The notes under the pieces are model-generated. The model made no database searches, was not told where the DNA came from, and worked only from the letters and a program-made list of their open reading frames with translations. Positions 36,723 through 46,848 of a DNA stretch of 64,000 nucleotides are shown piece after piece. Position numbers and translations under genes: made by a program. Source of the stretch: DASXVU01 sp963732855. GTDB taxonomy: Archaea; Thermoplasmatota; Thermoplasmata; Methanomassiliicoccales; UBA472. The first letter of the stretch is position 1, and every line of letters starts with the position of its first letter. The stretch is taken from contig CAVTBB010000005.1 of the NCBI GenBank assembly GCA_963732855.1, positions 620,001 to 684,000 on the forward strand, read 5' to 3'.

Positions 36723-38652
36723 ATGAGCGATCGAAATCCAGCGATACTAAAAAAGTCATTTCGTATCCTGGAAAGACCTGTTTCCAATGCCAGATGTGCG
36801 GCGAATGCTGCCGCTATGCCAGCAAGGTGGCGAACTTCACCCTATGAACCTTGTCTCTTCCTTTTCGGACCAGAACCGTTGCACAAAAACACGATTCAAA
36901 TTATCTCGGTATGCCGTTGGTTTCCATTTCACGTTTACCATGACCCCCGATTTGGGGACCTGCTCACGATCAAGCCGTATTGCACCGGGTATGGAAAAGG
37001 GCCGCTTGTCGACTATGACGCCAGGGTAAGGGAGATTAATGAACTGGCGAGCGCCATGCGGACCAATGAGGACGGGGCGTGGGTGATCGATGAGGTCCTA
37101 TACCTTCCCGACCGAGGAGAGTGGACATTCCCTTCGAGGGCTAACCTTGACCGGCTCATGAAATTCCTGGCCGGCACGGAGAAGGCCGGGGCAAACACTG
37201 GAAGATGGCACCGGAGCGCCGAATTGGACCATGCCCAGCATTACGCCTCCGGTCTGTTGGGAAGCATCAACGACCCTCAGCTGACCGTGTCCGAGGACGG
37301 GCGCATCACGGACCTCAACGAGGCCATGGAGGCCCTCTGTCGGAAAAAACGCGCGCTCCTGATGGAGAGCAGACTGGACGCGATCTTCGTTAACCCAGTG
37401 GAGCTGGATAAACCATCAAGATGTGCTTTGCCCGAGGAAAGGTATCGGGTTCGCCTCATCGACTGGCCTTGTCCTCGGGAGAGACCATCCCCGTGCTTAT
37501 GAACGTAATCAACTACCGCGACCGAACGGACGGCCTGGTACATGGGGCGCTGGTGTGCCTACAGCCCATTAGCAGCTCCATATTCAATGTCCTTAGCAGT
37601 CAGAGATATGCCCGGAGCCTTCTGGAGGCGAGCCTCGATGCTTTTATGTTCCTGGACCTGGACGATGCAGTACTGGACGTGAACGAGGCCACCGTGAAGA
37701 TCGTTGGACGTGACCGTGAGGGCAAAAGATTTACCGGCTCCATCTTCGCCGACTATTTCACCGAGCCGGAGAGGGCCAGGTACGGATTGCGAGAGACCCT
37801 GGAGAATGGCTCGGTACGCAACTTCGATCTCACTCTGGTGGATAGGAATCTGGAACGGGTGCCGGTCCAGTTCAACGCCACGGCCTACAGGGATGACGAG
37901 GGGACCATAAAAGGCGTTTTCGCGGCAGCCCGAGATGTGCGCGAGATAAAGACCATCATAGCCGAGCTGGAAACGGCGAAGGGATACTCCCGGGGACTGA
38001 TAGAAAGCAGTCTGGACATGATGGTGACGGTGAATCGCGAGAGCCGCATCATGGATGTCAACGAGGCCACTACCGAGCTTGTCGGCGGGACCCGGGAAGG
38101 GCTTATCGGGGCCTCTTTATTGATCTTTTCACTGACCGGGAACTGGCCGACCAAGGGGTAAAGACCTGCTTCTCCGTCGGTTCCGTTCGCAACTTCGAGC
38201 TCAACGTACGCAATAACGGTGAGAACATTCCCGTTTCGTTCAATGCCAGCGTCTATCGCGATCGGGCGGGCGAAGTGAAAGGCGTCTTCGGCATTGCCCG
38301 CGACATCCGCGAACGGTTGAAAATGGTTCGGGAGATCGAGGAAGCAAGGAACTATGCCCGCGGGTTGATCGAGTGCAGTCCGGACCTGATGGTCACCATC
38401 GACCGAGAAGGCCTGATAAAGGATGTGAACCAGGAAGCCGCCCTATGGACATCGAGGTCCAGGAAGGAATTGATCGGTTCACGGTTCTCTTCCCTCTTTG
38501 TAGATCCGGCGAAAGCGGAGGAGGGAGTAAATTTGGTCTTCAAGGCGGGCAGGATGAGCGATTACCGCCTCGATCTTCGTTTGGATGCCGGAAATGAAAT
38601 GCTGTCATTTGACGCTGGACTCTATTCGATCACGACGGAAAGAACGACCTGA
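36723..38652 (+). CDS. Multi-PAS sensor with N-terminal YkgJ-type cysteine cluster (frame broken repeatedly)
   Basis: Pieces in all three frames make one soluble sensor of about 640 residues. The N-terminus, after a slip in an A6 run near 36755, has CFQCQMCGECCRY, the YkgJ metal or iron-sulfur motif, and later PYCTGYGKGPLVDY. At least three PAS domains follow (about 37230-37550, 37610-37950, 37985-38320) and a fourth starts near 38345. The product ends without a kinase domain, but a kinase lies convergent at 38758. Possibly a redox- or metal-responsive sensor; partner unknown. Confidence 0.6.
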
Positions 38653-38757
38653 TATAGCGATAGCAAGGAAGGAAAGTAACGTCAGCGATGAACAGGGCTA
38701 AGCGCTTTGCCGCATTGGACCTCGACGTCCTAGCGGCGGTCTGCGATCCTGCTCCAA

Positions 38758-39564
38758 TTAGGCGTTCAAATTTCTCAATTCGATACAGAACACGGTCCGG
38801 TCAGGCACGTCCTCCTCCAGCCATATCCTTCCCCCATAGCGTTGCACCAGGCGCCGGACGATGAAAAATCCCAGCCCGGTGTTCCCCTTTGGCCCGAACT
38901 TGAACCCTTCCTGGAACAATCCCTCTCGGCCTCCCTGGGTATACCGATACCGTCGTCGGAGACCTTGATCAACACCATTAAGCCCATTTCCTTGATGTCG
39001 ATGCGGACCTGGAAGACGGCGCGGCATGCTTGATCGATTTGAGACCAGGTTGTCCAGGACGTTGTGCAATGCCTCATCGGCCATCACCCAACCCCTTCCT
39101 TGCACCTCTAGCCCGATCCCCCGCTCTTTATGGTCGTCCATAACGCTCTTGGCTATGCTAGCCACGTCCGTGGGCGTTAGCCTCGTGGTCCCGGGGGACT
39201 TCTCCAGCATCGATATCCGGGCGATGACCTCACTGCAGGACTCCAGGTTCCTCCGGGCCATGTCCAGGAACTTCACCTCTCTGGAACGGTCGAAGAGCTC
39301 CAGACCGCCCTGGGCCACTGTTAGCTTGTTCAGGAGGTCGTGCCTCAGCATGGTGCCGATCGTCACGCGCCACTCCTGCTCAGCAGATTGAACCGTTTCA
39401 CCGGCATCATTGAACAATGATTCGTCGTTCAGATAACGGTCAAGCCTGGCCTGTTCCACTCCCGGTCTGAGGGCCATGCTCTTCTGCTTTTTCTGGACCG
39501 CCAGAGCTCTTGGCTCGATTCTCCCGCTGAGGCATGCTCTCTCCAACCCTCCCTGCGATAACAT
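38758..39564 (-). CDS. Orphan soluble histidine kinase (paralog; internal compensating frameshifts)
   Basis: 268 residues, paralog of 17639-18511. The H box MLRHDLLNKL and N box DNLVSN are intact, then a stretch near 38930-39040 is out of frame: the correct frame reads IDIKEMGLMVLIKVSDDGIGIP, which restores G1. G2 (GPKGNTGLGFF) is back in the main frame. Two shifts of opposite effect are needed. Input domain absent, so it may act with the adjacent PAS sensor (36723-38652). Confidence 0.75.
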   Translation of the reverse strand: MLSQGGLERACLSGRIEPRALAVQKKQKSMALRPGVEQARLDRYLNDESLFNDAGETVQSAEQEWRVTIGTMLRHDLLNKLTVAQGGLELFDRSREVKFLDMARRNLESCSEVIARISMLEKSPGTTRLTPTDVASIAKSVMDDHKERGIGLEVQGRGWVMADEALHNVLDNLVSNRSSMPRRLPGPHRHQGNGLNGVDQGLRRRYRYTQGGREGLFQEGFKFGPKGNTGLGFFIVRRLVQRYGGRIWLEEDVPDRTVFCIELRNLNA

Positions 39565-39775
39565 TGACAGCCCGTCCCCGAATGATTTCGAATCATGATA
39601 TTGATATTATAAAGGCACCATTCTTGGAATCAAAAGTGATAACACTCAGGACCCATTGCCGATGGGATGACCGGCCCCGGATCGGACGAATCCGTATGAT
39701 TGACGGTGAGGACGTGGTGAAGTTGAATTATTTGAACGGCGTTATTAGACCTCCGTACGGGACTGAGGAATTTTA

Positions 39776-40270
39776 ATGCGGGTCAATGTGGACATCCAGC
39801 TGAAGGACATCCCAGGACAGCTCATCGGAGCGCTGGAACCGATATCGAAGAACGATGGCAACATCAGGAGCGTGGTGCACCGTCATGACAAGGTCAGCGG
39901 GGGCAAGATCTCCATCAACCTAACCTTCGAGGTCGGCAACCAGAAGGCATTGGACAATATCCTGGCCGAGTGGAAAGGTAAAGAGGTCGATGTAATGAAG
40001 ATCGACCATCTCTTCGAAACGTTCCGTTTGGACTATGTCGTCGTCGGCGAATTGCCCCCGGCCGAGGTCAGGAAGATCATTGAGGGCATACAGGCGATCG
40101 GCGACGTCGAATCGATCGACATACGGTACTCTGTCTCTGGATCGAAGGAAAAGACGGCGCTCATTTCCGGCAAGGTCCGCAACAAGGACGTCATCAAGAA
40201 AGCTAACAAGTTCATGTACGACAGGGCCAAGCGCACTGGATACATCGTCATCCGCGGGTTCGGTGAGTGA
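39776..40270 (+). CDS. ACT-domain regulatory protein linked to homoserine dehydrogenase
   Basis: 164 residues. The start MRVNVDIQLKDIPGQLIGAL has the classic ACT amino-acid-binding strand-turn-helix, and a second ACT-like half begins near residue 80. It ends one base before the homoserine dehydrogenase start and so is probably its allosteric partner, sensing threonine or another aspartate-family amino acid (inference). Confidence 0.8.
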   Translation: MRVNVDIQLKDIPGQLIGALEPISKNDGNIRSVVHRHDKVSGGKISINLTFEVGNQKALDNILAEWKGKEVDVMKIDHLFETFRLDYVVVGELPPAEVRKIIEGIQAIGDVESIDIRYSVSGSKEKTALISGKVRNKDVIKKANKFMYDRAKRTGYIVIRGFGE

Positions 40271-40271
40271 A

Positions 40272-41288
40272 ATGGACGTCGTGCTAATTGGATTCGGTAC
40301 TGTGGGTCAGGGTGTGGCTGAGGCGATAGCCAAGAAGAACGACCTGCTCCATAGGACACTAGGGGAAAAGGTTCGCATCGTAGGGGCGTTCGATTCCAGT
40401 TCTTACATCCTCAACAAGGCCGGGCTGGACCCCCTGGAGCTGGTGCGCACCAAGGTAGCCAAACGCAGCCTGGGCAAGAGGACCGATGAGGAGATCAAGG
40501 ACATCCTTCCGCGGATCGAATACGACACGCTGGTGGAGATGACCCCCACCAACATCAAGAACGGGCAGCCCGGATTGGGCCACATACGGGCAGCGCTGAG
40601 CGCCGGACACGACGTGGTCACCTCGAACAAAGGCCCCCTGGCCTTGAAGTTCCGTGAGATATCGAAGTTGGCCAAGAAGAACGAAGCGATACTTCGCTTC
40701 GAAGCTTCGGTGGGAGGGGCCACTCCAGTGATCAACCTGGCCTCGGACCTGCTCGTCTGCGAGACCATATACTCGATACGCGGCATCATGAACGGCACCT
40801 GCAACTTCATCCTCAACCGGATGGAGACGGAGGGAATGCAGTTCGAACCGGCGCTACGTGAGGCACAGCAGATGGGGTATGCCGAGACGGACCCGTCCTA
40901 TGATATTGACGGCATCGACTCGGCCTGCAAGGTGGCCATCCTGGCGAACGCCATCATGGGGAAGGACATCACCGTCAACGATGTATCCAGGACGGGAATA
41001 CGAGGCATCAATCTGGACGCGGTCAACCTGGCCGGACAGGACAAGAAGGTTGTCCGGCTCATCGGCGAAGTGACCGAGCGCGGCGGAGAGGTGTCCCCCC
41101 GGCTGATACCGGTCGGACATCCGCTGTCCATAGGTGGCACCCTGAACACCTTCAGCATCCAGACGGACCTGGCAGGCGAGATCACGGTGGCCGGCAGGGG
41201 TGCGGGACGCGCAGAGACCAGCAGCGCGGTCATGAGCGACATATATGCTATCATGCGAGAGAGGCGGGCCCAATCTCACAGGGATTAA
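40272..41288 (+). CDS. hom: Homoserine dehydrogenase
   Basis: 338 residues from ATG 40272, chosen because a longer frame overlaps the ACT gene. It reduces aspartate semialdehyde to homoserine for threonine and methionine. NAD(P) loop IGFGTVGQG at 5-13, catalytic-domain blocks ASVGGATPVI and IMNGTCNFIL, and ETDPSYDIDGID (substrate region) are visible. It lacks the C-terminal ACT domain of many bacterial enzymes, here supplied by the separate upstream gene. Confidence 0.93.
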   Translation: MDVVLIGFGTVGQGVAEAIAKKNDLLHRTLGEKVRIVGAFDSSSYILNKAGLDPLELVRTKVAKRSLGKRTDEEIKDILPRIEYDTLVEMTPTNIKNGQPGLGHIRAALSAGHDVVTSNKGPLALKFREISKLAKKNEAILRFEASVGGATPVINLASDLLVCETIYSIRGIMNGTCNFILNRMETEGMQFEPALREAQQMGYAETDPSYDIDGIDSACKVAILANAIMGKDITVNDVSRTGIRGINLDAVNLAGQDKKVVRLIGEVTERGGEVSPRLIPVGHPLSIGGTLNTFSIQTDLAGEITVAGRGAGRAETSSAVMSDIYAIMRERRAQSHRD

Positions 41289-41368
41289 ATATCGGGCACC
41301 ACATAGACACGGACTAACACGGTAAGGGTTCGATATGGCTTACAACGAAACAAGAAGGGATTGTTTTA

Positions 41369-42946
41369 TTGGGTCGACAAGTTAGTCTATTCGATACGAC
41401 CCTGAGGGATGGCGCACAGACCGAGGGAGTCTCGTTCTCGACCGAAGACAAGCTGGAGATACTGCAGCGCCTGGACGCTTTCGGCATTGATTTCGTGGAG
41501 GGCGGTTATCCCGGGTCCAACCCGAAGGACAAGGCATTCTTCAAGGCAGCCGAGAAGGCTGAACTGAAGCATGCGAAACTGGTAGCTTTCGGATCGACCA
41601 GGAAGGCTGGCGTACCGGCAAAGGACGATGCCACCATGAGGTCGCTCCTGGAGGCCAACACTGAATGGGTGAGCATCTTCGGCAAGACCTGGGACCTGCA
41701 TGCGACCAAAGCGTTGGGCGTTTCGCTCGAGGAGAACCTGGAGATCGTATCGGACACTATCGGTTTCCTGAAGAGGTCGGGGAAGCGCGTCATCTTCGAT
41801 GCGGAGCATTTCTTCGATGGATGGAAGGACAACTCGGAGTACGCGATGAAGGTACTGGAGGCGGCCAGGGATGCTGGCGCCGAATGGCTCGTGCTTTGCG
41901 ATACGAACGGAGGGGCCTTCCCTTCAGAGATAACGGAGGCGGTCGACCAAGTGCGCTCTCGGTTCGACACGCCCCTTGGGATACACGCTCACAACGACTG
42001 CGAGATGGCGGTGGCGAACTCCATGGCAGCGGTTCAAGCTGGGGTCACCATGGTACAGGGCACGATCAACGGACTGGGCGAGAGGTGCGGCAACGCCAAT
42101 CTCTGCTCCGTGATACCCAGCCTCATGCTGAAAATGAAGGCGGCGACGAACGTGACGAAATTGGCCAGCCTGACGGCCCTGTCCGGGTTCGTCGGTGAAA
42201 TGGCGAACATCTCTCCCGACCCGCGCCTGCCGTACGTCGGCAGGAGCGCGTTCGCGCACAAGGGCGGGATGCACGTGTCGGCGATCCTGAAGGAGAGCCG
42301 TACCTATGAACATGTGGATCCCACGCTGGTCGGCAACGAACGGCGCATCCTTATCTCTGAGCTGTCCGGCACATCTTCCATACTGGCCAAGGCAAAGGAG
42401 CTCGGCATCGAGACCGAGAAGGATGGCGGCAGATCGATATTGGAAAAGATGAAGGACCTGGAGGCCGAGGGATTCCAGTTCGAGGCGGCGGAGGCGTCGC
42501 TGGAACTGTTCATCCGCAGGCTGAAGAACCAGCAGACCGCCCCGTTCAAGGTCGAGGGTTTCAGGCTGTTCATGGACGTTTCCACCAGAAACACGATCAG
42601 CGAGGCTTCGATCCGGGTCGTTGACAGTGACGGCACGGTGGAGCACACGGCGGCCGACGGCAACGGGCCAGTGAACGCTCTGGACCGGGCGTTGAGAAAG
42701 GCGTTGCTGCGCTTCTACCCAGTGCTAGCGGAAGTACGCCTCATCGATTACAAGGTGCGGGTCATCGACGGAAAGGATGCGACCGCTGCCAAGGTCAGGG
42801 TCCTGATCCGTTCCACGGATGGGAAGCACTCCTGGACGACCATAGGCGTTTCCGGCAACATCATCGAGGCGTCGCTCATGGCGCTGCTCGACGGCATCGA
42901 GTATAAGCTCATGAAGGAAGGCGTGAACGGTTTCAAGGATGAGTAG
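41369..42946 (+). CDS. cimA: (R)-citramalate synthase
   Basis: 525 residues. Condenses pyruvate with acetyl-CoA to citramalate, the threonine-independent entry to isoleucine. N-terminal LFDTTLRDGAQTEGVSFS, the metal motif HAHND, and GLGERCGNANLC are the LeuA/CimA signature, followed by a C-terminal regulatory LeuA-dimer domain. The length and FGSTRK block match the CimA group rather than isopropylmalate synthase. Start is TTG 41369 preceded by AAGGGA; an ATG at 41335 lies in another frame. Confidence 0.92.
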   Translation: MGRQVSLFDTTLRDGAQTEGVSFSTEDKLEILQRLDAFGIDFVEGGYPGSNPKDKAFFKAAEKAELKHAKLVAFGSTRKAGVPAKDDATMRSLLEANTEWVSIFGKTWDLHATKALGVSLEENLEIVSDTIGFLKRSGKRVIFDAEHFFDGWKDNSEYAMKVLEAARDAGAEWLVLCDTNGGAFPSEITEAVDQVRSRFDTPLGIHAHNDCEMAVANSMAAVQAGVTMVQGTINGLGERCGNANLCSVIPSLMLKMKAATNVTKLASLTALSGFVGEMANISPDPRLPYVGRSAFAHKGGMHVSAILKESRTYEHVDPTLVGNERRILISELSGTSSILAKAKELGIETEKDGGRSILEKMKDLEAEGFQFEAAEASLELFIRRLKNQQTAPFKVEGFRLFMDVSTRNTISEASIRVVDSDGTVEHTAADGNGPVNALDRALRKALLRFYPVLAEVRLIDYKVRVIDGKDATAAKVRVLIRSTDGKHSWTTIGVSGNIIEASLMALLDGIEYKLMKEGVNGFKDE

Positions 42947-42964
42947 AACCCCCGTTACATTGAT

Positions 42965-43933
42965 TTGGAGAGCGCACGCTATCGTATGCCAATGCCATAC
43001 GAGGTCAAGATCATTGCCCCAGAGGAAAAGGACCGGCTCTACGAGAAATACTCTAACATCAATTTCTTCTCGATCAAGTCGGAGGTATATGGCTGCTGCA
43101 TCAAGCTCTTGACCACGAATCACCAGATGAAGGAGATGTGGGAGGACAACTTCTATACCATGTCCGAGAGCGTACGCTCGCACGGCCGCGTTGTCATGAT
43201 CGACCTTCCCAGTGAAGGGATGAAAGTACTCTACGAGCCTGTGGCCAAGACGGCGTTCCTGTTCAATTTTGATTACTATGGCTGGGTGAAGAGCATCGCC
43301 TTGGCCGTCGCCGGTGACCTGCTGGAGGACGAGCACCACATCCACTCGGTGCATGGTGCCTCGATCGATATCGCCGGACATGGCGTTTCATTGATCGCAC
43401 CGTCCAAAACGGGCAAGACGACACACTCTTGGGGGCTGCTCCGGATGAAGGACGCGCGGCTGGTGACGGACGATTGGTACTACGTACGGCCGTTCACCGG
43501 ACGCCCGGTGGCATATGGGTCGGAGAAGAATTGCTACATCGATGCCGACATCAGCAAGGTCTGGCCCGAGTATCGGGAGCTGGTAGACAAGGCAGTGTTC
43601 GACAAACAGAAGCGCGCCGTGGTCAACGTCCGCTGGATCGCAGGGCAGGGGTCGGTGATCCCCCTCACCACTTTGTACGATGTCATTCTGCTGAAACGCG
43701 ATTCCAGCGACCCGAACCTGGTGACGGAACTGGAACCGAAGGCAGCGCTGGAATACCTTAGGCAGAACGATTTCTGCAATCCACACCAATTGGTGCGCGA
43801 CAATCGGAAGATGGCGATACGTTACGATTTCTTCTCCAAACTGCTATCGAACGTCCGCGTGCACCTGGTGAACACCACGTCCCCAGCCCAGGAGACCCAG
43901 GACCTAATCCGCAAGGCTTTGTTCGGGGTATGA
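42965..43933 (+). CDS. HPr-kinase-like P-loop protein
   Basis: 322 residues; a start at 42986 (MPMPYEV) is also possible. A P-loop APSKTGKTTH near residue 145 lies in an HprK-like context (VHGASIDIAGHGVSLIAPS; LVTDDWYYV). In HprK proteins this fold phosphorylates a protein serine; no HPr is expected in archaea, so the target is unknown. The last codons overlap the next gene (ATGATCATG), so the two are coupled. Function inferred only from the fold. Confidence 0.7.
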   Translation: MESARYRMPMPYEVKIIAPEEKDRLYEKYSNINFFSIKSEVYGCCIKLLTTNHQMKEMWEDNFYTMSESVRSHGRVVMIDLPSEGMKVLYEPVAKTAFLFNFDYYGWVKSIALAVAGDLLEDEHHIHSVHGASIDIAGHGVSLIAPSKTGKTTHSWGLLRMKDARLVTDDWYYVRPFTGRPVAYGSEKNCYIDADISKVWPEYRELVDKAVFDKQKRAVVNVRWIAGQGSVIPLTTLYDVILLKRDSSDPNLVTELEPKAALEYLRQNDFCNPHQLVRDNRKMAIRYDFFSKLLSNVRVHLVNTTSPAQETQDLIRKALFGV

Positions 43934-45027
43934 TCATGAAAGTGCTGATCACGCTGTTGGGTCGGAGCGGCTGGGGTATGTTCAATTCGGTATGGGCGAT
44001 GATCCGCACGCACGACTACGTTCCGGAGAAGATATACATCGTGGTCGATGGTTGCCATACGCCAATGGCGGAATCGGTTCGGACGAATGCGGTCTTGCCG
44101 GGCATGAGAGCGAGATTGAGTGAGGTCCTGGCAGCCGACTTGCCTAACTACAACGACCTGAAGGAGGGGCACTGTACAGCTCATTGCTCGTTCCGCCCGA
44201 GAACCTGAATGACCTGATGCTGAAATCAGGAAGTCGGAGAGGAGAAGGAACGACCCATACCGTTACCCGAAACAAGAATCGTTCGCTATCGATACGAACA
44301 TTGCCTACCGGCGACTTTTCAGCCGGCTGATGCATCATGCTGAAGGGTGCGGCATCAATGATTTCGATCCGGCCAAGGTCCAGGTGCTGCTGTCGAACCT
44401 GGTGGCTCAGGAAATGGTGGAGAAATCCGGAAAATATAGCCATTTCGACATCGAATCGCTGAAAAAGGTAGTGCGTAACCCAAACATGGTAGGCTCGCTC
44501 GTCAACTGTTCCATGAAAGGTGCGCGCAAGGCGTTGAATGCACAGGCGGAGGAGGGGGTGCTGGAAGAGCACTACAATTTATGGCGTGTGGCTGAGGGAA
44601 CGTTCGTGACCGACAAAGAGCAGAGGGATGCCGAGATCGCCCGAGCGCTGGAGCGCATTCTGGCGAGCAAAGGATGGACATACTGTTCCTGACCGCGGAT
44701 GACAAAGCCCGGATGCAAACCTATGCCGCCAAATTGCCCACGCTGTTGATCAAATACCCATCTGAGATACCGAGTGAACTGCATTATGACCCGTGGCTGA
44801 TGGTGGAGTTCCTGCATGATGTTGCGGTGTACTTCGGTTCGATCTCGCTCAGGCCAGTAGGCATTCGGATCATGGGTGAATGGAAGGGCAAATCGACCGC
44901 GGACTACCGGACTGAGAAGCTGAAGCTGGTAGCAGAGGACAGATCGGCCTTGATCGAATCGCTGAAACGGGACATAAGGATCGTCCACGGCATTCAGTCG
45001 AAGATCGACCTAAAGGCCATGAGGTAG
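43930..45027 (+). CDS. Putative Rossmann-type/PIN-domain nuclease (frame broken)
   Basis: About 365 residues in pieces; breaks near 44165, 44245 and 44670. The N-terminal 80 residues (MKVLITLLGRSGWGMFNSVW and PEKIYIVVDGC) look like a CARF-type or other Rossmann nucleotide-sensing domain. The rest resembles a PIN ribonuclease, with the usual acidic residues in FAIDTNIAYRRL, NLVAQEMVEK and LFLTADDKARM. Overlap with the HprK-like gene suggests a functional pair. A CRISPR-ancillary or stress-nuclease role is possible, but no cas genes are in the window. The assignment of both domains is tentative. Confidence 0.5.
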
Positions 45028-45171
45028 AACCGGAATTCTTTGAAAGACTGAATTGGCGGCGGCAATGTCAGAGTTGCTCGATAAAATCCTTTTACGTTCT
45101 TTAAAATTCATTCCAATACCTATTCCCATTATTCGTATTTGCCATAGAATTAAGTATGGAATCTATCGGGT

Positions 45172-45357
45172 TTGGTGGATAAAGAGTATGGAATCCCCGC
45201 AAATCTAGTAAATATAATGGGGAAGTTGGAGAAGGTCCACGGGAATCCCACGTTTCGTTCAATGCATGACCCATTAGAAAAACATTATGAAGGGCATGGC
45301 TCCAAAGAAGGGAAATACTCCAGAGCTCTCGGAAGGCTTTACGAGTTCGTCCAATAG
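45172..45357 (+). CDS. Possible small protein, 61 residues, unknown
   Basis: A frame from TTG 45172 (MVDKEYGIPANLVNIMGKL) to a stop at 45357; balanced composition with HG and Lys/Glu pairs. No clear ribosome site, no family. The surrounding 45028-45559 otherwise shows nothing. Confidence 0.3.
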   Translation: MVDKEYGIPANLVNIMGKLEKVHGNPTFRSMHDPLEKHYEGHGSKEGKYSRALGRLYEFVQ

Positions 45358-45559
45358 TGATGGACGGCATATTTCGAGCAAGCGTTATTGAGTAAATTCC
45401 GGTCAAATTCAGAGGTCCATACGACGCTGAAGAATTAGATCATAGCATTATTAGAATTTTCGAAGATTGAAGTGGTAGGATATCACAACGATCGACCGCC
45501 TATCTTGATAAGATTCTTGATCTCCGAGGCATTACATGGATTGATAAATCGGTGGGCGC

Positions 45560-46228
45560 GTGATAATAGAATCAATAGTTATCCAAGGCCACGACCTAAG
45601 TGTTCCCGCAATCAAGATTTCTCCAAACAATCCGATTGGCACCGCGGTTGTGGTCCATGGATATGGGGGATGCAAGGAGGAACAGCTTGGATTAGCATGG
45701 AGGGTTGCCGGATCTGAGCTTGTTGTTTATTCTATCGATCTCAGAGGACACGGTCAACATCCCCTAGATCTCGACGAAAACGTGCAAGATGATGTTGAAT
45801 TGGCCATACAACATGTCCGAGGGTCAGGAAAGGTAGTGGCGATCGGACACTCACTGGGAGGGCGCCTTTCGCTTATGAGCAGTGCTGACTTCGCAATTGG
45901 CATCTCTCCTCCGTTGGATGGCTCCTATGGAGCGAGGACGGAAGAATTGCTCAAGAAACTCAGGGGCTATCGAGTTCGCACAGATAGACCATGTAGGGTC
46001 TTCGATCTACTCGCCAGAATCCCTGACTGGAGGGATCGGGTCGAGAGCAGATCTATGATAATATACGGATCCCGGGACGTTCCTGAGATCGTCGCATCGT
46101 GCGATATTCTGAGAACAAGGAAGGAAAATGTATTGAGGATCGAGGATGCCCTTCACAGTGACACATATCTCCTGGAGAAGACTTTTGAAGGAATATCGAG
46201 GCAATTGAACAAGTGGTTCTGGAAGTGA
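45560..46228 (+). CDS. Alpha/beta-hydrolase
   Basis: 222 residues. The oxyanion region AVVVHGYGGCKEEQ near 30-45, the nucleophile elbow AIGHSLGGRLS near 95, a late Asp (GSRDVPEI) and a His (EDALHSD) complete a Ser-Asp-His triad. Soluble, no signal peptide. The substrate cannot be predicted; peptidase, esterase and thioesterase are all possible. Confidence 0.85.
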   Translation: MIIESIVIQGHDLSVPAIKISPNNPIGTAVVVHGYGGCKEEQLGLAWRVAGSELVVYSIDLRGHGQHPLDLDENVQDDVELAIQHVRGSGKVVAIGHSLGGRLSLMSSADFAIGISPPLDGSYGARTEELLKKLRGYRVRTDRPCRVFDLLARIPDWRDRVESRSMIIYGSRDVPEIVASCDILRTRKENVLRIEDALHSDTYLLEKTFEGISRQLNKWFWK

Positions 46229-46584
46229 GAAGATTGTTCATAGAACCATTGGATTAACACTTAATATTCGTTCAAAGCAAGCAGATTTGGCAAAGATGAT
46301 GGACATCGAGAGCATTAAACCAACGTGCATGTAATGCTCTGCGGCTAGAAATGGAACTAAGAGAATACCCTGGAGTTCAGAGGACCGACCGAGGGAAGGG
46401 AGTAGCGGGCTAAGAAGTTGCCAAAAATCGTCACACCCTGAGCGGATCGGTACCAGAGATAAGGACCGTAAAGGCTGGGAGGTGCTCCGAATCCTACCGA
46501 ACCATTTCTCATCAAATTTCTTGCCCATAGAACGAGATGTTGGAACTATCAGGGCTTCTAGTTACGCCCGAGGAAGCCCAACGG
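46229..46584. other. 356-bp stretch without a supported gene
   Basis: No credible frame on either strand and no tRNA-like fold seen. Confidence 0.4.
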
Positions 46585-46848
46585 TCACACGACCGGAAAA
46601 CTGACGAGGCAACATATCGGATTAACGGCAGACGGATTATCACAGAATCCTGCTGCGCTTTCGCAACCGTTCATTATGGTCTGATTAGCATACTCATTCG
46701 AGTTCACCACGGACGACGGCTGCCCGTTGGCTGCAACCGCCGATGATGTGCTGGTTGACGACAACAACAGTCCAAATCCCACGGTCGATAGGCATAACAC
46801 CACAACTACAAACAGCGCAGTGACTTTGAATGCTCCAGATCTATTCAT
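46585..46848 (-). CDS. Small exported or membrane-anchored protein, 87 residues
   Basis: From ATG 46848: a short basic start, one hydrophobic helix (VTALFVVVVLCLSTVGFGLLL), then a Ser/Thr/Ala/Asn-rich tail with cysteines near its end. This is the pattern of a signal-anchored surface protein. No family recognised, and the abrupt end may reflect truncation of a longer surface protein. Confidence 0.5.
   Translation of the reverse strand: MNRSGAFKVTALFVVVVLCLSTVGFGLLLSSTSTSSAVAANGQPSSVVNSNEYANQTIMNGCESAAGFCDNPSAVNPICCLVSFPVV

Noticed and set aside
43930..45027. Part of a CRISPR-Cas locus
   Set aside because: No cas genes or arrays in 64 kb; the CARF likeness alone is too weak.
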